Part shown: positions 24,432 through 33,200 of the stretch, in pieces | Layout: each line of letters begins with the position of its first letter | How positions within the stretch are numbered: position 1 is the stretch's first letter | DNA from: Chloroflexota bacterium | GTDB taxonomy: Bacteria > Chloroflexota > Anaerolineae > Aggregatilineales > Phototrophicaceae | Assembly: GCA_011523615.1 (NCBI GenBank) | Contig: WTGJ01000029.1 | Coordinates: 12,823 to 52,661, forward strand | Direction of reading: 5' to 3' | Length of the DNA: 39,839 nucleotides | Position numbers and translations under genes: made by a program | The notes under the pieces: generated by a model | Database searches by the model: none | The model's input: the letters and a program-made list of their open reading frames with translations, nothing else | What the model was told of the DNA's origin: nothing

Positions 24432-25285
24432 TGAGCGCTTTTCCCTTCGGCTCGCCGCGTTATGCGCGCGCTCTGCAGCGCTTCAGCGCCCACCTGGTGC
24501 TGCTCTTTTTCGCGGCGACGGCCATGGGGCCCCTATTGCTGGTGCTCATCAATAGCATGAAGACGCACCGCCAAATCGCTCGCAACCCGCTCTCCCTGCC
24601 GACGGCGATCGAATGGGAGAATTTCTCCCTCGCCTGGGGCTACGGAAATTTTTCGCGTGGCTTCATCAACAGCATCGTGCTGAGCGGGACGGCGGTGCTC
24701 GTGGTGCTGTTCTGCGCTTCCCTGGCCGGTTACGTCCTCGCTGGCCGCAAGATTCGCCACTGGCGCATCTTCACCATCTATTTCATGGTGGCGATCACCG
24801 TGCCGATTCAGCTCTTCCTCTTCCCGCTCTATTACCTCTTCGCACGCGTCCTCGGCCTGCTGGGCAACGTGCCGGCGGTGGGGGTAGTGCTGGCCGCACT
24901 CAATATGCCGCTGGCCGTCTTCTTGATGCGCTCTTTCTTCCTGGCCGTGCCGGAGCAATTGGAAGAAGCGGCCCGCATCGACGGCGCCAACACTTGGCAG
25001 GTCCTGTGGTACGTCCTCTTCCCGATCGTGCGCCCGGGGATGATCACTGTCGCCGTCATCGTCGGCCTCCATGCCTGGAACGAATTCTTGATCACCCGCA
25101 CCTTTCTGGGCACAGAAAACATCACCGCTACGCTGGGCCTCTATTCCATGAATGGCACTTATGTATCGGCCATGGGGGTGATGATGGCCGGCACGATGAT
25201 CTTGATCGCGCCACCGTTGGCTTTCTTCGTCCTGGTGCAGCGCTACTTCATCGAGGGTCTGGTGAGCGGCGCGCTCAAAGGCTGA
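24431..25285 (+). CDS. ABC transporter permease, MalG/UgpE type
   Basis: A 284-residue permease with six membrane segments and the coupling loop EAARIDGANTWQVLWYVLFP. INSMKTHRQIARNPLSLP near residue 37 and the end RYFIEGLVSGALKG are family marks. Start chosen at 24431, overlapping the previous stop (TGATG). It forms the channel with the MalF-like partner and is followed three bases later by the first ADP-ribosylglycohydrolase-like gene. Confidence 0.92.
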   Translation: MSAFPFGSPRYARALQRFSAHLVLLFFAATAMGPLLLVLINSMKTHRQIARNPLSLPTAIEWENFSLAWGYGNFSRGFINSIVLSGTAVLVVLFCASLAGYVLAGRKIRHWRIFTIYFMVAITVPIQLFLFPLYYLFARVLGLLGNVPAVGVVLAALNMPLAVFLMRSFFLAVPEQLEEAARIDGANTWQVLWYVLFPIVRPGMITVAVIVGLHAWNEFLITRTFLGTENITATLGLYSMNGTYVSAMGVMMAGTMILIAPPLAFFVLVQRYFIEGLVSGALKG

Positions 25286-25288
25286 GGC

Positions 25289-27427
25289 ATGGCGGAATCC
25301 AGAACGGCCCTCACCGCAGGGATCCAGGAGCGCACCTATGCCGGGGTGCTCGGCAAAATCATCGGCGTTTATCTCGGGCGGGCGGTCGAAGGCTGGCGCT
25401 ACGAAGACATCCGGGAGCGCTTCGGCGAGATCCGCAACTACGTGCACCACGAAGTCGGTATGCCGTTGATCGTGCCGGATGATGATATCTCGGGCAGTTT
25501 CGTCTTCTTCCGCGCGCTGGAAGACCACGATTACAACCCCCACCTGAGCGCGCAGCAGATCGGCGAAACCTGGCTCAATTACATCATCGAGGAGCAGACC
25601 ATCCTCTGGTGGGGTGGCATGGGTCGCTCGACCGAGCATACGGCCTACCTGCGGTTGAAGCAGGGGGTGCCGGCTCCAGAGAGCGGTTCGATCGCCCGCA
25701 ACGGCCGCGGGATGGCGGAACAGATCGGCGCACAGATCTTCATCGATCTCTGGGCCCTGGCCAACCCGAACCAGCCCGAGCGTTGCGCTCGATTGGCGCG
25801 AGCCGCCGCTTCCGTCAGCCACGATGGCATCGCCGTGGAATGCGCCGTGTTCCTCGCGGTGTTGGAAGCGCTCTCTTTCCAGGAACGGGATGCGGAGCGC
25901 ATCCTGGAGGCCGGCCTGGGTTTCGTGCGCGACGAAACGCTGCGTTCGCTGGTGGAGCAATTGCGCCGCCGTTGTGCCGGCGAAACCGATTGGCGGGCCG
26001 TACGCGAATGGATCGAACGCGAACACGGTTATGATCGTTATCCCGGCAATTGCCCCATGGTCACCAACCACCTGGCGGTTCTGATGTCCTTTTTGATGGC
26101 CGGGGATGATTTTCAAGAAAGCATCTGCATCGCCGCCAGCGCGGGGTGGGATACCGATTGCAACGCGGGCAATGTGGGTTGCTGGAATGGCATTCGCCTC
26201 GGTCTCGCCGCCCTCCATGCGGGGGTGGACTTGCGGACACCGGTGGCGGACCGGCTCTATGCCGTCAGCGCCGATGGGGGAGAGTGCCTGAGTGATGCCG
26301 TCCTGGAGACGCGACGCATCCTGCGGGCCGCCACCGCCTTGAACGGCCTGGCGCCCGCTGCAAGGAAACCACGCTTCGCGTTTGAGTTCCGCGGCGCAAC
26401 ACAGGGTTGGCTCGCGGATGATGATGGCACCCCGCATCGGCAAGCACTCCGCCGATTGAGCAATGAACGGGGCCAGGGTTTGGAGCTGGAGTACGAGAAT
26501 TTGGCGCCGGGGAATTTCGCCCGTCTCTGCGTGCAGACGGCCGCTCATCAAGAGACCACCGGCCGCCGCGATACCAGTTACTTCGAGGTACAGGCCAGCC
26601 CAACGCTCTATGAAACGCAAACCGTGCGTGCGGTGGTGGAATGCTGCGAAAAATCAAGCCCTGAATGGCGCTTCTTCGTGCAACTATACGACGGAGGTGG
26701 CGCCAGCCAAACGCGTTATAGCGAGTGTTTTCCCCTGCAGCGCGGATGCAACGAGTTGTGTTGGGAAGTCCCGGCGCGGGATGGCCATCCGATCCATCAC
26801 TTGGGGATCGAGTTGCGATCACCGCGAAGAATCGCTGGGCGCTTGCGCTTGCGAAGCCTGAATTGGTCCGGCGCACCCCGCGCTTTCCGCATGGCGGAAT
26901 CGATGACGCTTTCGCCTTCGCTCACGCCCTGGACGACGAACACCCCCTGGTTGCGTGCCTTCCTGCAATCGGCGCGCCATGTCGCCCCGGATTACACCAC
27001 CACCTTTTCCCTATCGCACCCCGAAGACAATGGCCTGGTCACGATCGGCACGCGCGACTGGGCTGATTACTGTGTCTCTTCGCAGTTGACCCTGGTGGGG
27101 CAGCGGACCGCCGGCCTGGTGGCTCGGGCGCGCGGCCACCGGCGCTATTACGCGGCGGTTCATCAACAGGGCGAGGCACAAATCTGGCGCCGGCGCGATG
27201 CCGAATGCCGCATCCTGGCGCGGAAAGCTTGTGAGATCCCTTTCGACGTGCCGCTGGAATTCGCTTTTTCCCTGCACGGCGATCGACTGGAATTCGCCAT
27301 CGAAGGCCGTTCTATTCTCCGCGCCACCGACGATCATTACACCAACGGCGGGGCGGGTTTCATCGTCGAAGAAGGTGGCTACCTGGCGACCAGTTTTTCG
27401 GTGGCCGCCCTCCCCCAAGGAGCCTGA
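25289..27427 (+). CDS. Three-domain ADP-ribosylglycohydrolase-family protein, copy 1
   Basis: A 712-residue protein without signal peptide. Residues about 10-350 are an ADP-ribosylglycohydrolase (ARH) fold: GVLGKIIGVYLGRAVEGW, the acidic cluster D64-D66 (PDDDISGSF) and the C-terminal metal motif D288-T-D290-C (GWDTDCNAGNVG). Canonical ARHs have TDDT and DTDT, so the acidic residues are kept but the last Thr is Cys. Residues about 365-540 look like a beta-sandwich of carbohydrate-binding type, and about 560-712 like a concanavalin/DUF1080-like sandwich (RRYYAAVHQ, LEFAFSLHGDRLEFAIEG). This points to an intracellular glycosidase acting on an imported compound rather than a protein de-ADP-ribosylase (inference). 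It is co-transcribed with the sugar importer. Confidence 0.85.
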   Translation: MAESRTALTAGIQERTYAGVLGKIIGVYLGRAVEGWRYEDIRERFGEIRNYVHHEVGMPLIVPDDDISGSFVFFRALEDHDYNPHLSAQQIGETWLNYIIEEQTILWWGGMGRSTEHTAYLRLKQGVPAPESGSIARNGRGMAEQIGAQIFIDLWALANPNQPERCARLARAAASVSHDGIAVECAVFLAVLEALSFQERDAERILEAGLGFVRDETLRSLVEQLRRRCAGETDWRAVREWIEREHGYDRYPGNCPMVTNHLAVLMSFLMAGDDFQESICIAASAGWDTDCNAGNVGCWNGIRLGLAALHAGVDLRTPVADRLYAVSADGGECLSDAVLETRRILRAATALNGLAPAARKPRFAFEFRGATQGWLADDDGTPHRQALRRLSNERGQGLELEYENLAPGNFARLCVQTAAHQETTGRRDTSYFEVQASPTLYETQTVRAVVECCEKSSPEWRFFVQLYDGGGASQTRYSECFPLQRGCNELCWEVPARDGHPIHHLGIELRSPRRIAGRLRLRSLNWSGAPRAFRMAESMTLSPSLTPWTTNTPWLRAFLQSARHVAPDYTTTFSLSHPEDNGLVTIGTRDWADYCVSSQLTLVGQRTAGLVARARGHRRYYAAVHQQGEAQIWRRRDAECRILARKACEIPFDVPLEFAFSLHGDRLEFAIEGRSILRATDDHYTNGGAGFIVEEGGYLATSFSVAALPQGA

Positions 27428-27431
27428 TCGC

Positions 27432-29537
27432 TTGGCCCGCGAAAAGATTCCAGAGATCCACGAACGAACGTACGCCGGCGTTCTGGGCAAGATCATCGGC
27501 GTCTACTTGGGCCGGCCGGTGGAAGGCTGGCCCTATGAGCAGATCCAAGCACGCTTTGGCGAGGTCGATCGCTTCATTCACGAAGACCTCGGCTTGCCGC
27601 TGATCGTGGCCGATGATGACCTCAGCGGCACCTTTGGTTTCTTCCGCGCGCTTACTGATCGCGACGATTGCCAAGAGATTCATCCTGCCCTGTTCGGCGA
27701 ACATTGGCTCAACACCATCATCGAGGACAGGACGATTCTCTGGTGGGGCGGATTGGGTCGCTCGACGGAGCATACGGCTTATCATCGTTTGAAAGAAGGT
27801 ATTCCTGCCCCGCAGAGCGGCAGCCAGGTATTGAATGGGTTCACGCTGGCCACCCAAATCGGCGCGCAAATCTTCACCGATGGTTATGCCCTGATGTCCC
27901 CTGGCGACCCGGAACAGGCTACGGCGCTGATCCGCGCGGCGGCTGCGGTCAGCCACGATGGCATCGCCCTGGATTGCGCCGCGTATCTGGGCGCTCTGCA
28001 AGCGCTCGCCTTCCAGCATCGGCACCTGGATGCGCTCTTTGCGGCCGCCGAACCCTTCGCCCAAAATGACGATTTGCGCCGCCTGGTCGACGAGGTGCGC
28101 GAAGTCTGCCAGCGGGAGGATGACTGGCGGGTGGTCCGGGAATGGATCCAGGAGCACCATGGTTATGGGGTGTATCATGGCCCTTGCCCGATCCAGACCA
28201 ATCATGCAGCCGTGCTCGCGGCGCTGTGGCTGGGCGGCGATGATTTCACCCGCTCCGTCACCATTGCAGCATCCGCCGGTTGGGATACCGATTGCAACGC
28301 CGGCAGTGTGGGTTGTTTGAATGGGATTCGCCTTGGTTTGGCGGCCCTCCCGCCTTCCTGGCGCGCGCAGGTGGCGGACCGATTGCTGGTCGTCACGGCG
28401 GAAGGCGGCCGCTGCATACGAGATGCCGTCCTGGAAACGCGCGACATATTGCGGGCTTCGGCTGCCTTTCGCGGCGGCGCCACACCACAGCAACCAGCGC
28501 GTTTCGCCTTCGAATTCCCCGGCGCTCGTCAGGGCTTTGCTCCCTGCCCATATGCCCCGGGAACGCAGAGTGAAATCCAGTTTCTGGATGATGGGCAGCC
28601 GGGTCTATCCTTGCGTTATTCCCTGAGCGAAGGGCAGAGCGCACACCTTTCGACGCCGGTCTTCCTCGATTTCGACGAGGTGATCGACCATTTCGGCACG
28701 CACGCCAGCCCCACACTTTACCCCACTCAGGAAGTGCACTTTGCAGTGCAAGTGCCCGAAACGGCCGCAAATGCGCAACCTACGATGCAACCTTATGCCC
28801 TGTATTACGATGCGGATGATGCCAGGTGTGAGTTGTGGGGTGAAATGATTGCCTTGCAGCCCGGCCTAAATGAATGCCGCTGGCGCATTCCCGCCAACGG
28901 TGGGATGCCGCTGTTTCGACTGGGTCTGGCCCTGGGTGCTCCGGAGGGCCCCACGAGTGGGGAATTGCGGTTACTCCGCATCGATTGGAACGGCGCGCCA
29001 CAAGATTTCCACCAGCAAGGCATGATGATGACTTCGATCTGGAACTTGCAACCGCACTGGCTTCGGGCCTGGGTCAGCGCTGCCAGGGATTTCGCGCCGG
29101 ATTTCGCCGATACCTATTGTGTCTCCCACCGAGAGGAGAACGGCCTCGTCACCCTGGGGACGCGCGAATGGCGCAATTATGCCGTCGAATCTCGCTTGCG
29201 TTTCAGTCTGCATGACGCCGGTGGTTTGGTGCTGCGAGCTCAGGGATTGCGGCGGTACTACGCCGCCATGTTGCGGGATGGCAAGCGTCTTTCCATCTGC
29301 GCCCGGCAAGATGGGCGAACGCAGATCCTGGCGGAGATGCCTTTCCCCTACGAGACCGAACGGCATTACCGCATGCGTTTCTCGGCCGAAGGCGATCGCT
29401 TGACGCTTTCCCTGGCTGGTCAGACCTTGCTGGGAGCCAGGGATGACCGTTTCGATTGCGGGGGCGCCGGTTTCCTCGTCGAGCGCGGCACGATGTTGGC
29501 CGATGGCTTCCGCGTTTGCGCCATCGGAGACGGGTGA
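27432..29537 (+). CDS. Three-domain ADP-ribosylglycohydrolase-family protein, copy 2
   Basis: A 701-residue paralog with the same three-domain layout. The ARH part has GVLGKIIGVYLGRPVEGW, D61-D63 (ADDDLSGTF) and D285-T-D287-C (GWDTDCNAGSVG). The middle and last beta-sandwich parts align with copy 1 (ASPTLYPTQEV, LRRYYAAMLRDG, YRMRFSAEGDRLTLSLAG). The start is TTG at 27432 with GGAG upstream; the frame is open back to 27198 but those codons lie inside copy 1. The C-terminal halves are less alike than the ARH halves, so the copies may bind different glycans. The stop overlaps the methyltransferase start (TGATGA). Confidence 0.85.
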   Translation: MAREKIPEIHERTYAGVLGKIIGVYLGRPVEGWPYEQIQARFGEVDRFIHEDLGLPLIVADDDLSGTFGFFRALTDRDDCQEIHPALFGEHWLNTIIEDRTILWWGGLGRSTEHTAYHRLKEGIPAPQSGSQVLNGFTLATQIGAQIFTDGYALMSPGDPEQATALIRAAAAVSHDGIALDCAAYLGALQALAFQHRHLDALFAAAEPFAQNDDLRRLVDEVREVCQREDDWRVVREWIQEHHGYGVYHGPCPIQTNHAAVLAALWLGGDDFTRSVTIAASAGWDTDCNAGSVGCLNGIRLGLAALPPSWRAQVADRLLVVTAEGGRCIRDAVLETRDILRASAAFRGGATPQQPARFAFEFPGARQGFAPCPYAPGTQSEIQFLDDGQPGLSLRYSLSEGQSAHLSTPVFLDFDEVIDHFGTHASPTLYPTQEVHFAVQVPETAANAQPTMQPYALYYDADDARCELWGEMIALQPGLNECRWRIPANGGMPLFRLGLALGAPEGPTSGELRLLRIDWNGAPQDFHQQGMMMTSIWNLQPHWLRAWVSAARDFAPDFADTYCVSHREENGLVTLGTREWRNYAVESRLRFSLHDAGGLVLRAQGLRRYYAAMLRDGKRLSICARQDGRTQILAEMPFPYETERHYRMRFSAEGDRLTLSLAGQTLLGARDDRFDCGGAGFLVERGTMLADGFRVCAIGDG

Positions 29538-30295
29538 TGACCGAGGAGGAGACTTTTCTCGAAGGCGCTCGTTCGATCCGCGCCGCCCTCGAAGCGCAGA
29601 GCCGACCCATCCACGCCATCTACGCCAGCAACCAGAGACGCAGCAAAGACCGGTCCCAGATCGAAAGGCTGGCGGCGGCCAGGGGGCTGAGCGTGGAGCG
29701 GCGGCCGGCTGCTTTCATCGCTGAGCGCAGCAGGGGCAAGAGCCACGGCGGTTTATTGGCGGTGGTGGGTGCGCGTCGCTATGTGCCACTCCCTTCGCTC
29801 CTACCTATGACCGGCGCCGCCTTCCTGGCATTGTTGGATGGCGTCGAAGACCCGTTCAACTTCGGCCAGTGCTTGCGCTCGCTTTACGCCGCCGGGGTCG
29901 ATGGTGTGATCCTGGGCGAACGGGACTGGCAGGGCGCGACCGCGATCGTCGCCCGTGCCTCAGCCGGCGCCTCGGAACGCCTGGCCCTCGCCCGGGTGGC
30001 CACCGCGGGAGAGGCCATCTCCTTCGCCCGGCAGGTCGGCCTGACGGTAGCATGCAGCGAGCATTCGCGACGTGCGGCATCTTGCTTTGCCGCCGATTTG
30101 ACCGTGCCGCTCCTGTTGATACTTGGCGGTGAGCGGCGCGGGATCGCCGCCCAGTGGCGTGCGGCGGCGGATCTCTCGTTGCAGATTCCCTACGAAGCAC
30201 CGGGGCTTTCGCTGGGCACCGCCGCCGCCACTGCCATCCTGGCTTTCGAAATCCGGCGGCAGCGCCAGCACAGATTTAGCGAAACCCCGGCATGA
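29537..30295 (+). CDS. SpoU/TrmH-family RNA methyltransferase-like protein
   Basis: A 252-residue SPOUT-fold protein that would transfer a methyl group from S-adenosylmethionine to a ribose 2'-OH in tRNA or rRNA. An N-terminal substrate-binding part (HAIYASNQRRSKDR, ERSRGKSHGGLLAVV) precedes motif 1 (DGVEDPFNFGQCLRSLYAAG), motif 2 (LLILGGERRGI) and motif 3 (IPYEAPGLSLGTAAATAIL). In motif 3 the usual SLN is SLG, so a conserved Asn is missing. It overlaps the ARH copy 2 stop by one base. Its link to the sugar operon is probably only positional. Confidence 0.85.
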   Translation: MTEEETFLEGARSIRAALEAQSRPIHAIYASNQRRSKDRSQIERLAAARGLSVERRPAAFIAERSRGKSHGGLLAVVGARRYVPLPSLLPMTGAAFLALLDGVEDPFNFGQCLRSLYAAGVDGVILGERDWQGATAIVARASAGASERLALARVATAGEAISFARQVGLTVACSEHSRRAASCFAADLTVPLLLILGGERRGIAAQWRAAADLSLQIPYEAPGLSLGTAAATAILAFEIRRQRQHRFSETPA

Positions 30296-30425
30296 ATCCG
30301 CGTATCTATGCCGAGATCGTCTTGCGGGAATCTGCCACCGACGCAGGATGTGGGTAAGAGACGCGTCCATTTCGTGCTATCATCAGCGTAGATTCTTGAG
30401 TCGCGTTGAGGGGGACGCTTCGATC

Positions 30426-32171
30426 ATGGCCGAAAAACAAGCCATCAATTGGGGAATGGGCGCGCTGATCGGCACTCTGCTGACGGCACCGCTGCTGGCG
30501 CTCTTCTATTTCGGGCACAGCGTCTTCGGTCTGTCTTACGTGCCCGCGGAGCTGTTCAAATGGACGATCGATAGCGCCATCGGCGAAGTCATCGTCACCC
30601 CGGCCAAGGAAATCATGGTCGATATCCTGCTGGCGTTGGATCTCGGGCGGGTGGATGTGGTCGCGAAGGATGCGGAGAACTTGATGGCCTTGCTCGGTGG
30701 CTGGGTGACCGGCATCGTGGTGGGTGCGCTGGTTTTCGCCATCATGCGCAGCAGCCGGATGGCGCAGCAGCACGATGTCTTTCGTGATGCCATGCCCGGT
30801 ATGGGCTTTGGTGCCTTATTGGGCGTGGTTGCGGTCCTGATGGCCGTGGAAAACGCCAACCCGAACGTGACGGCCTCGCCCTCCTTCAACGCGCTCTGGG
30901 TCTTCGCCACGTTCACGGTCTGGGGCGCGCTCCTCTCCCACTGCTACCATCGCTTGTCCGCCGCCAGCGAAGCGGCGCTTGCCACGACGGCGGTAGCCGA
31001 TCGCGAAAAGACAGCCGCCAGCATCACCACGCTGGACCGGCGCCAGTTCCTCATCCGCCTTGGCGGGGCGACGGCTACCCTGACCCTGGCCGGCGGGGTG
31101 TTGGGCCGCCTGGCCGAATCAACGGGCGAAGCCACGCAAGTGTTCATCAGCGATTCGCTGGCCAGCACCTTGCCGCCGGAGGTCATCGCGCAGCTCTCGC
31201 CGGTCCGCTACACCGAGGGCACGCTCACTTCTCTGGTAGCCGCTCCGGGGACGCGACCGGAATATACCCCCCTTGCGGATCACTACCGCATCGATATCTC
31301 CGTTGGCGGGGCGCCGAACATCGACGGCGAAACGTACCGCTTGCCGATTACGGGGCTCGTCGAAGAGCCGCTCGAGCTGAGCCTCGCGCAACTGCGTGAG
31401 GAATTCGCAGCACAGGAGCAGATCGTCACCCTGGCCTGCATCTCCAACCGCGTCGGTGGTTCGTTGATCAGCACCACTCGCTGGACCGGCGCGCGCCTTT
31501 CCGCCGTGCTGGAGCGCGCCAAACCGTTGGCTGGCGCCGGTTACCTGCGCATCGATGCCGCTGATAATTTCTTCGAGTGGGTTTCGCTGGAACAAATCCG
31601 CGCCGATCCCCGCATCATGCTGTGCTATGAATGGGATGGCCAAGCCCTGCTGCCCAAACATGGTTTTCCGCTGCGCATCTACCTGCCGGATATCTATGGC
31701 ATGAAGCAACCGAAATGGATCACCCGTTTTGAGCTGGTGGAGGAATGGGGCGAAGGCTATTGGGTGCGCCGCGGCTGGGATGAAGTGGCGCGCATGCGGG
31801 CGACGGCTGTGATCGACACGGTCGCCACCGATGCAGTCTATCGCGGCGAAAATGGTGCGGCTTTCGTACCCATCGGCGGCATCGCCCACGTAGGCGCGCG
31901 TGGCGTCTCGCGCGTGCAGGTGCAAGTGGATGGTGGCGAATGGCAGGATGCCCAGATCCGCACGCCGCTGGCCGATACCACCTGGGTCATCTGGCGCTAC
32001 GATTGGCCTTTTGCGGAAGGCGCGCACACCTTCACGGTGCGTTGTTTCGAATATGATGGCACGCCGCAAATTGCCGAACGCCAGGGTTCACGACCCAGCG
32101 GCGCGACCGGCCTGCACGCCGAAGATGCCACTTTGCGTTCCCACCATCTCCCCGCCGCCGAAGAAGCGTAA
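30426..32171 (+). CDS. Membrane-anchored molybdopterin-dependent oxidoreductase (sulfite oxidase-like)
   Basis: A 581-residue protein. About four membrane segments (residues 10-30, 88-108, 128-146 and 157-175) come first, then a twin-arginine-like DRRQFLIRLGG followed by a hydrophobic stretch. The catalytic part holds a sulfite-oxidase-type molybdopterin domain (about 295-450) with the probable Mo-ligating cysteine C338 (VTLACISN), and then a C-terminal Ig-like dimerisation domain. The start at 30426 lies after GAGGGGG; upstream codons in frame have no similarity. Related Chloroflexota proteins oxidise sulfite or reduce sulfoxides; the substrate is unknown here. Confidence 0.86.
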   Translation: MAEKQAINWGMGALIGTLLTAPLLALFYFGHSVFGLSYVPAELFKWTIDSAIGEVIVTPAKEIMVDILLALDLGRVDVVAKDAENLMALLGGWVTGIVVGALVFAIMRSSRMAQQHDVFRDAMPGMGFGALLGVVAVLMAVENANPNVTASPSFNALWVFATFTVWGALLSHCYHRLSAASEAALATTAVADREKTAASITTLDRRQFLIRLGGATATLTLAGGVLGRLAESTGEATQVFISDSLASTLPPEVIAQLSPVRYTEGTLTSLVAAPGTRPEYTPLADHYRIDISVGGAPNIDGETYRLPITGLVEEPLELSLAQLREEFAAQEQIVTLACISNRVGGSLISTTRWTGARLSAVLERAKPLAGAGYLRIDAADNFFEWVSLEQIRADPRIMLCYEWDGQALLPKHGFPLRIYLPDIYGMKQPKWITRFELVEEWGEGYWVRRGWDEVARMRATAVIDTVATDAVYRGENGAAFVPIGGIAHVGARGVSRVQVQVDGGEWQDAQIRTPLADTTWVIWRYDWPFAEGAHTFTVRCFEYDGTPQIAERQGSRPSGATGLHAEDATLRSHHLPAAEEA

Positions 32172-32177
32172 CGGTCG

Positions 32178-33104
32178 ATGCCTTCGGGGAAGACGATCCG
32201 CCTTTCGCCGCCGGCCCCGTTCCAGCTGAAAAGCGTCATCCACAGCCACGGCTGGTGGCGCCTGGCGCCCTTCTCCCTGGATGAAGGAAGCGGAATGCTC
32301 AGCCGCGTCGATGCCCTGAGCGATGGCACGATCGTGCGTTACACGGTGTGCGAAGAAGGTGGCACGTTGCTCCTGCAAGTTGAGGAAGGGCTTTCTGCCG
32401 GTCAGCGGGAGGAGATCCAGCGCAACGTCGCTCGCATCCTCAACTGGGAGTTGGCTCTCGCGCCTTTCTATGCCTACCTGGCTGATTTTCCGGAATACGC
32501 CTGGGTTGCACCCCGCGCGCTGGGGCGGAAGATGAAATGCCCCACGGTATGGGAAGATGCCGTGAAGACGCTGTTGACGACCAACACCACCTGGGCGATG
32601 ACGATCCAGATGGTGCAGCGCGTGGCCGAACTGGGGCGCAGTGCTGGCGGGCGCCAGGCCTTCCCGACGCCGCAGCAACTGTACGGGATGGGTGAGGAAG
32701 CGTTATCGGCAGCGGTGCGCGCCGGCTATCGCAACGCCTACTTGTATGAGCTGGCGGCGCGGATCACGAAGGGTGAGCTGGACCTGGAAGCTTGGTTGGC
32801 CGATGGGACCGACGATGCCGATCAAGACGCTGATCAGACGCTTTACCGGCGTTTGCGCTCACTCAAGGGTTTTGGTGATTACGCGGTGAGCAGCCTGATG
32901 CGCATTTACGGCCGTTTTGGTTACTTGAGCATCGATACGGTGGCGCGCGCTTGCTATAAAGCGCTGTACCCTGCCGCGGCCGAGCTGGACGCGAAAGCGC
33001 TGGACGCCACCATCCGCGAGCGCTATGCCTCCCACGGCCACTGGCAGGCGCTGGTGCAATGGCTGGATGTGATGCGCGCGTTTGAGGAGGGGTTGGTGGG
33101 GTAG
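32178..33104 (+). CDS. HhH-GPD family DNA glycosylase (AlkA-like)
   Basis: A 308-residue base-excision repair glycosylase. The helix-hairpin-helix is LRSLKGFGDYAVSSL (about residues 230-245) and the catalytic Asp is D253 in SIDTVAR. The N-terminal part (about 1-100) is a beta-rich AlkA_N-like segment. There are no Fe-S cysteines, unlike EndoIII/MutY, and no catalytic Lys of the OGG1 type, so a monofunctional alkylbase glycosylase is likely. It starts six bases after the oxidoreductase stop, so the two are probably co-transcribed. Gene identity beyond the family is not certain. Confidence 0.85.
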   Translation: MPSGKTIRLSPPAPFQLKSVIHSHGWWRLAPFSLDEGSGMLSRVDALSDGTIVRYTVCEEGGTLLLQVEEGLSAGQREEIQRNVARILNWELALAPFYAYLADFPEYAWVAPRALGRKMKCPTVWEDAVKTLLTTNTTWAMTIQMVQRVAELGRSAGGRQAFPTPQQLYGMGEEALSAAVRAGYRNAYLYELAARITKGELDLEAWLADGTDDADQDADQTLYRRLRSLKGFGDYAVSSLMRIYGRFGYLSIDTVARACYKALYPAAAELDAKALDATIRERYASHGHWQALVQWLDVMRAFEEGLVG

Positions 33105-33200
33105 TTATTCCAACACATCAAATTGGGGCCACCATTTGATTTAACATCTTTAGAACTGTCTAAACTTATAATAGAATTTCAAATAGAGTATGAGGATTTT

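Noticed and set aside
24533-26620. Minus-strand open frame of 695 codons opposite permease and ARH genes
   Set aside because: It spans two confirmed plus-strand genes and has no recognisable domain; typical antisense shadow.
27198-27431. Upstream extension of ARH copy 2
   Set aside because: These codons overlap the end of ARH copy 1 in another frame; similarity to copy 1 starts only after TTG at 27432.
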